Source of the DNA: Acidimicrobiales bacterium
GTDB taxonomy: Bacteria > Actinomycetota > Acidimicrobiia > Acidimicrobiales > JADJXE01
Length of the DNA: 64,000 bases
Direction: 5' to 3'
Assembly: GCA_016716005.1 (NCBI GenBank)
Contig: JADJXE010000001.1
Coordinates: 3,299,001 to 3,363,000, forward strand
How positions within the stretch are numbered: position 1 is the first letter of the stretch; every line of letters begins with the position of its first letter. Below are positions 60,852-64,000 of this stretch, piece after piece. Under the pieces are notes generated by a model that saw only the letters and a program-made list of their open reading frames with translations, ran no database searches and was not told where the DNA came from. Both the position numbers and the translations under genes were made by a program.

Positions 60852-62152
60852 TCCTGGCCGTCACGGTCACCGGCGCCGACGTGGCGATGATCGCCGCGAT
60901 CGTCGTGCTGCTCGTGCTGCTGATGTTCCTGGCGCTGGCCGAGACGGGGCTCACCCGCATGAACCGGGTGCGGGCCATGGCCCTCGAGGAGGAGGGCCTC
61001 AAGGGCTCCAACCGCCTCGTCTCCCTGGTGAACCACCCCGAGCAGTTCATCAACTCGGTGCTGCTGCTCGTGCTGGTGCTGCAGACCGTCCAGACCGCCC
61101 TCACCACCCTGGTGGCCAACCGGCTGTTCGGGAGCTGGGGCGTGGCCGTCGGCCTCTTCCTCAACGTGGTCCTGTTCTTCGTGCTGGCCGAGGCGGCACC
61201 CAAGACGTGGGCCGTGCAGCATCCCGACCGGGCCGCCCTGGGAACGGCCCGACCCGTCTACGCCCTCAGCCGCTTCGCCCCCCTCCGGGTGATGTCCCGT
61301 GGACTGATCGGGCTCACCAACGTGATCCTCCCGGGCAAGGGCCTGAAGAAGGGGCCGTTCCTCTCCGAGGAGGAGCTGCTGGCCATGACCGACGTGGCCG
61401 CCGAGGAAGAGGTGATCGAGCGCGAGGAGCGGGCGCTCATCCACTCGATCATCGAGTTCGGCGACACGGTCGTGCGCGAGGTGATGGTGCCCCGGCCCGA
61501 CATGGTCACCGTCGAGGCCCGCGCCACCCTCGACGAGGCCATCACCACCCTGCTCCAGCGGGGCTACAGCCGGGTGCCGGTGGTGGGGGAGGGCATCGAC
61601 GACGTGGTGGGCGTGGTGCACGTGCGCGACCTCATACGCGCCGTGCGCGAGGGGCAGGGCGGCGAGGAGGTTCGCGGCACCTGCCGCCCGGCGCGGTTCG
61701 TGCCCGAGAGCAAGCGGGTCGCCGAGCTCATGCGCGAGATGCAGCGCGAGAAGTACCACCAGGCCGTCGTCGTCGACGAGTACGGCGGCACCGCCGGCAT
61801 CGTCACCCTCGAGGACCTCATCGAGGAGCTCGTCGGTGAGATCGTCGACGAGTTCGACGTGGAGGAGCGGCCCCAGGTGGAGCGCCTCCCCGGCGGCGAC
61901 GTGCTGGTCGACGCCCGCATGCCGGTCGACGAGGCCAACGAGCTGCTCGGCGCCGATCTCCCCGACGACGAGTGGGACACGCTCGGTGGCCTCGTGTACG
62001 GGCTGCTGGGTCGGGTGCCGGCCGAGGGCGAGTCGGTGGTGTTCGACGGGCTGCGGTTCCAGACCGAGAAGGTGGTCGGCCGGCGGATCTCGCGCGTGCG
62101 CGTCGCCCGGCTGGCCGACTGGGAGCGGCCCGAGCGCGACGAGGAGGGATGA
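60839..62152 (+). CDS. CNNM/CorC-like transporter-associated protein with CBS domains
   Basis: The 437-residue protein starts at GTG 60839 with GGAGGG 5 nt upstream, 13 bp inside ybeY. Three hydrophobic segments form the CNNM (DUF21) part (MIAAIVVLLVLLMFLALAE; SVLLLVLVLQTVQTALTTLVA; VGLFLNVVLFFVLAEAAPK). Two CBS domains follow (VREVMVPRPDMVTVEARATLDEAI; YHQAVVVDEYGGTAGIVTLEDLIEELVG) and a CorC_HlyC C-terminus (DTLGGLVYGLLGRVPAEGE). It is probably a magnesium or cobalt efflux-type regulator. Position between ybeY and era is conserved in many bacteria. Confidence 0.93.
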   Translation: MAGLILAVTVTGADVAMIAAIVVLLVLLMFLALAETGLTRMNRVRAMALEEEGLKGSNRLVSLVNHPEQFINSVLLLVLVLQTVQTALTTLVANRLFGSWGVAVGLFLNVVLFFVLAEAAPKTWAVQHPDRAALGTARPVYALSRFAPLRVMSRGLIGLTNVILPGKGLKKGPFLSEEELLAMTDVAAEEEVIEREERALIHSIIEFGDTVVREVMVPRPDMVTVEARATLDEAITTLLQRGYSRVPVVGEGIDDVVGVVHVRDLIRAVREGQGGEEVRGTCRPARFVPESKRVAELMREMQREKYHQAVVVDEYGGTAGIVTLEDLIEELVGEIVDEFDVEERPQVERLPGGDVLVDARMPVDEANELLGADLPDDEWDTLGGLVYGLLGRVPAEGESVVFDGLRFQTEKVVGRRISRVRVARLADWERPERDEEG

Positions 62153-62997
62153 GCGAGCCGTTCCACTCCGGGATCGTCACGCTGGTCGGGCGGCCGAACG
62201 TCGGCAAGTCCACGCTGCTCAACCGGATCCTCGGGCGGAAGGTGAGCATCGTCTCCGACAAGCCCCAGACCACCCGGACCCGCATCATGGGCGTGCTCGA
62301 CCGGCCCGGCGCCCAGGTCGTGTTCGTCGACACCCCCGGCATCCACAAGCCCGTCACCACGCTGGGCCAGCGGCTGAACGCCACCGCCGAGGACGCCATC
62401 GCCGGCGTCGACGTCGTCTGCCTGGTGCTCGACGCCACCATGCGCCTCGGCACCGGCGACCGCTGGGTGGCCGCCCGGGTGCCCGCCGACGCCGTCGTCG
62501 TGGTGAACAAGGTCGACACGGCCTCGCCGACCGAGGTGCTCGAGCAGCTCCGCGCCGCGGCCGAGCTCGACCTGTCGGAGTACTTCCCGGTGTCGGCCCG
62601 CACCGGCGCCGGCGTGCCCGAGCTGGTCGAGCACCTCGTCGGGCGCCTGCCCGAGGGGCCCCGCTACTTCCCCGAGGGCACGGTCACCGACGTCCCCGAG
62701 GCCTTCTGGGTCGCCGAGCTGGTGCGCGAGCAGCTGCTCGCCCTCTTCCGCGAGGAGCTGCCCTACTCCATCGCCACGGTGGTGACCGAGTGGGACTGGC
62801 CCCGCATCCGCTGCGAGATCCACGTGGAGCGCGAGTCGCAGAAGGGGATGGTGATCGGCAAGGGCGGCTCCGTGCTCAAGCGCGTGGGCACCGCGGTGCG
62901 CGAGCAGCTGCCCGAGGGCGCCTACCTCGAGCTGTTCGTGAAGGTCGACAAGGACTGGCAGCGGCGGCCCCGGGCCCTCGACCGTCTGGGCTACTGA
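62149..62997 (+). CDS. era: GTPase Era
   Basis: Era binds 16S rRNA and assists 30S assembly. The 282-residue protein has G1 LVGRPNVGKSTLLNRILG, G2 TRTRIMG, G3 DTPGIHKP, G4 NKVD and G5 SARTGAG. The C-terminal KH domain has HVERESQKGMVIGKGGSVLKRVGTAVREQLPEGAYLELFVKVDKDW. ATG 62149 overlaps the CBS gene stop and is preceded by GAGGAGGG. It ends the phoH-ybeY-CBS-era operon, a classic ribosome-biogenesis cluster. Confidence 0.98.
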   Translation: MSEPFHSGIVTLVGRPNVGKSTLLNRILGRKVSIVSDKPQTTRTRIMGVLDRPGAQVVFVDTPGIHKPVTTLGQRLNATAEDAIAGVDVVCLVLDATMRLGTGDRWVAARVPADAVVVVNKVDTASPTEVLEQLRAAAELDLSEYFPVSARTGAGVPELVEHLVGRLPEGPRYFPEGTVTDVPEAFWVAELVREQLLALFREELPYSIATVVTEWDWPRIRCEIHVERESQKGMVIGKGGSVLKRVGTAVREQLPEGAYLELFVKVDKDWQRRPRALDRLGY

Positions 62998-63007
62998 GCC
63001 GCGGGCC

Positions 63008-63040
63008 TACGATCCCGCCGCGGGACCGACCGAGGGGGAG
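63008..63040 (+). promoter_or_regulatory. Promoter and ribosome-binding site of the SDR gene
   Basis: TACGAT (63008-63013) is a good -10 box. GAGGGGGAG (63032-63040) lies 2 nt before GTG 63043. The leader is about 25 nt. Confidence 0.5.
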
Positions 63041-63042
63041 CC

Positions 63043-63804
63043 GTGGGACGCATCGAGGGGAAGGCGTGCATCGTGACGGGAGCGGCCTCGGGCATCGGCC
63101 GGGCCACCGCGGTGCGCTTCGCCGAGGAGGGGGGTCGGGTGCTGTGCGTCGACGTCGCCGCCGATCTGGGTTCGGTGGTCGCCGAGATCCGTGACGCCGG
63201 CGGCACCGCCGACCAGCACGTGGCCGACGTGTCCGACGCCCGGCAGGTGCAGGCCTTCGTGGACGGCTGTGCCGAGCGGTGGGGCGCCGTGGACGTGCTG
63301 GTGAACAACGCCGGCGTGAACCTGCCGGGCGTGCTGCACGAGGTGCCCGACGAGGTGATCGACCGCACGCTGGCCGTGAACGTGAAGGGCCCGATCTACG
63401 GGTGCCGGGCCGCGATCCCGCACATGCTCCGCCAGGGCGGCGGCTCGATCGTGAACGTGTCCAGCGTGAACGGCATCGTGAGCGAGCCCTTCCTGGCCGT
63501 GTACTCGGCGAGCAAGGGCGCGGTGGTGATGCTGACCAAGGGGGTGGCCCTCGACTACGCCCAGCAGGGGATCCGCTGCAACGCCATCTGCCCCGGCTGG
63601 GTCGACACGCCGATCAACCACGCCCACGCGGCGCTGCTCGGCGGCCTGCAGCACGTGTACGACACCATCGGCTCGTTCCAGCCGATCGGCCGGCCCGGCG
63701 AGCCCCGCGAGATCGCCCACGTGGCCCTGTTCCTCGCCTCCGACGAGGCGTCGTTCCTCACCGGCTCCATCGTGGTGGCCGACGGCGGGATGACCTCGCA
63801 GTAG
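63043..63804 (+). CDS. Short-chain dehydrogenase/reductase
   Basis: The 253-residue SDR has the cofactor motif CIVTGAASGIGRATAVRFAEEG (TGxxxGxG), with Asp (VLCVDVAADL) after beta-2 suggesting NAD(H) preference. NNAGVNLPG, the catalytic Ser (IVNVSSVNG), YxxxK (YSASKGAVV) and the late ICPGWVDTPI are all kept. It belongs to the classical glucose-1-dehydrogenase/3-oxoacyl-reductase-like SDRs; the substrate cannot be told. GTG 63043 is preceded by GAGGGGGAG. It lies 45 nt after era with its own -10 box. Confidence 0.92.
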   Translation: MGRIEGKACIVTGAASGIGRATAVRFAEEGGRVLCVDVAADLGSVVAEIRDAGGTADQHVADVSDARQVQAFVDGCAERWGAVDVLVNNAGVNLPGVLHEVPDEVIDRTLAVNVKGPIYGCRAAIPHMLRQGGGSIVNVSSVNGIVSEPFLAVYSASKGAVVMLTKGVALDYAQQGIRCNAICPGWVDTPINHAHAALLGGLQHVYDTIGSFQPIGRPGEPREIAHVALFLASDEASFLTGSIVVADGGMTSQ

Positions 63805-63837
63805 CCGGGGCCGTCGGGCGGGGGGCGCCGCCGTCGC

Positions 63838-64000
63838 TCAGGCGTCGCGGAGCGACCGGAGGAAGGCCTCGACCTCGGCCCGGTGACGGGTGCGGCGCAT
63901 CGGGGGCAGGGCCCGCACCAGCTCCCACCGGTAGGTGGCGTGGGCCAGGCGGGGGTCGAGCACGGCCACCACGCCCCGGTCGTCCGCCGAGCGGATCAGG
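63838..64000 (-). CDS. dinG: DinG-like ATP-dependent DNA helicase, C-terminal fragment
   Basis: Only the last 53 residues and the stop lie in the window. They read LIRSADDRGVVAVLDPRLAH, then YRWELVRALPPMRR and a short final helix ending SLRDA. The RLIRxxxDRGVVAVLDPR pattern is motif VI of the XPD/DinG superfamily-2 helicases, whose Arg finger it includes. The upstream part is missing beyond 64000. The neighbour on the other strand is the SDR, with 33 bp between the convergent stops. Confidence 0.7.
   Translation of the reverse strand, partial: LIRSADDRGVVAVLDPRLAHATYRWELVRALPPMRRTRHRAEVEAFLRSLRDA

Overview
The window is one continuous, very GC-rich chromosomal stretch with dense, largely housekeeping gene content and no CRISPR array, prophage or insertion sequence. 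It suggests a free-living, Gram-positive-type actinobacterium. The supporting genes are a BldD-like regulator, polyphosphate glucokinase, class II DAHP synthase, an F420-dependent LLM-class oxidoreductase, a PAC2 protein and a Tad/Flp pilus locus without an outer-membrane secretin. Many genes use GTG starts placed 6-10 nt after a TAnnnT -10 box (leaderless transcripts). The mix resembles class Acidimicrobiia; that placement is inference, not proof.

Layout. 1-2.8 kb: a left-truncated lipoprotein with solute-binding and von Willebrand A domains, and its coupled membrane-anchored partner. 2.9-13.2 kb: a GNAT-fused NDP-forming acyl-CoA synthetase, a CbbX/EccA-like AAA ATPase, proA, a MoxR ATPase with a CoxE-like VWA protein, a histidine phosphatase, and a PaaX-like regulator divergent from ppgK. 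13.3-23.7 kb: DAHP synthase, a sigma-70 factor, nadD, an LCP/LytR_C-like protein carrying a perfect 51-bp minisatellite, rsfS, a secreted DsrE-like protein, tRNA-Ala(GGC), leuS and a fatty-acyl-AMP ligase-like enzyme. 23.7-28.3 kb: PPOX-fold protein, LLM oxidoreductase, PAC2 protein, a frameshifted APH-type phosphotransferase, a thioredoxin-TPR protein and a small HExxH protein. 28.6-34.6 kb: comEA, a baeRF3 protein, comEC (whose frame lacks its own stop), a FolP2-like DHPS, holA and rpsT. 34.7-44.6 kb: lepA, photolyase, a tyrosine autokinase, a degenerate GGDEF protein, a zinc-ribbon coiled-coil protein, hrcA, dnaJ and rsmE. 44.7-49.2 kb: bldD, hemW, a fused acetyl-CoA carboxylase carboxyltransferase and nhaA. 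49.3-58.2 kb: an eleven-gene Tad/Flp operon on the minus strand ending in a pseudokinase and a LysM protein. 58.4-64 kb: a small HTH protein, an LSm-like hypothetical protein, phoH-ybeY-CNNM/CBS-era, an SDR and the C-terminus of a DinG-like helicase.

How the genes fit together. Several tight operons show 4-nt ATGA/GTGA overlaps: SBP/VWA; nadD-lytR_C; folP-holA; hrcA-dnaJ-rsmE (close spacing); phoH-ybeY-CBS-era; and nearly the whole pilus operon. The pilus operon starts divergently from a small HTH gene, and a perfect 15-bp palindrome lies in the shared promoter. Five convergent gene pairs overlap or abut at their stop codons, leaving no room for terminators. No gene-free stretch exceeds 300 bases. 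The most interesting signals are the pilus operon with its catalytically dead kinase and the palindrome in its promoter, the leaderless promoter set, the in-frame 51-bp repeat, the altered c-di-GMP signature of BldD, and two probable single-base lesions (phosphotransferase and comEC).
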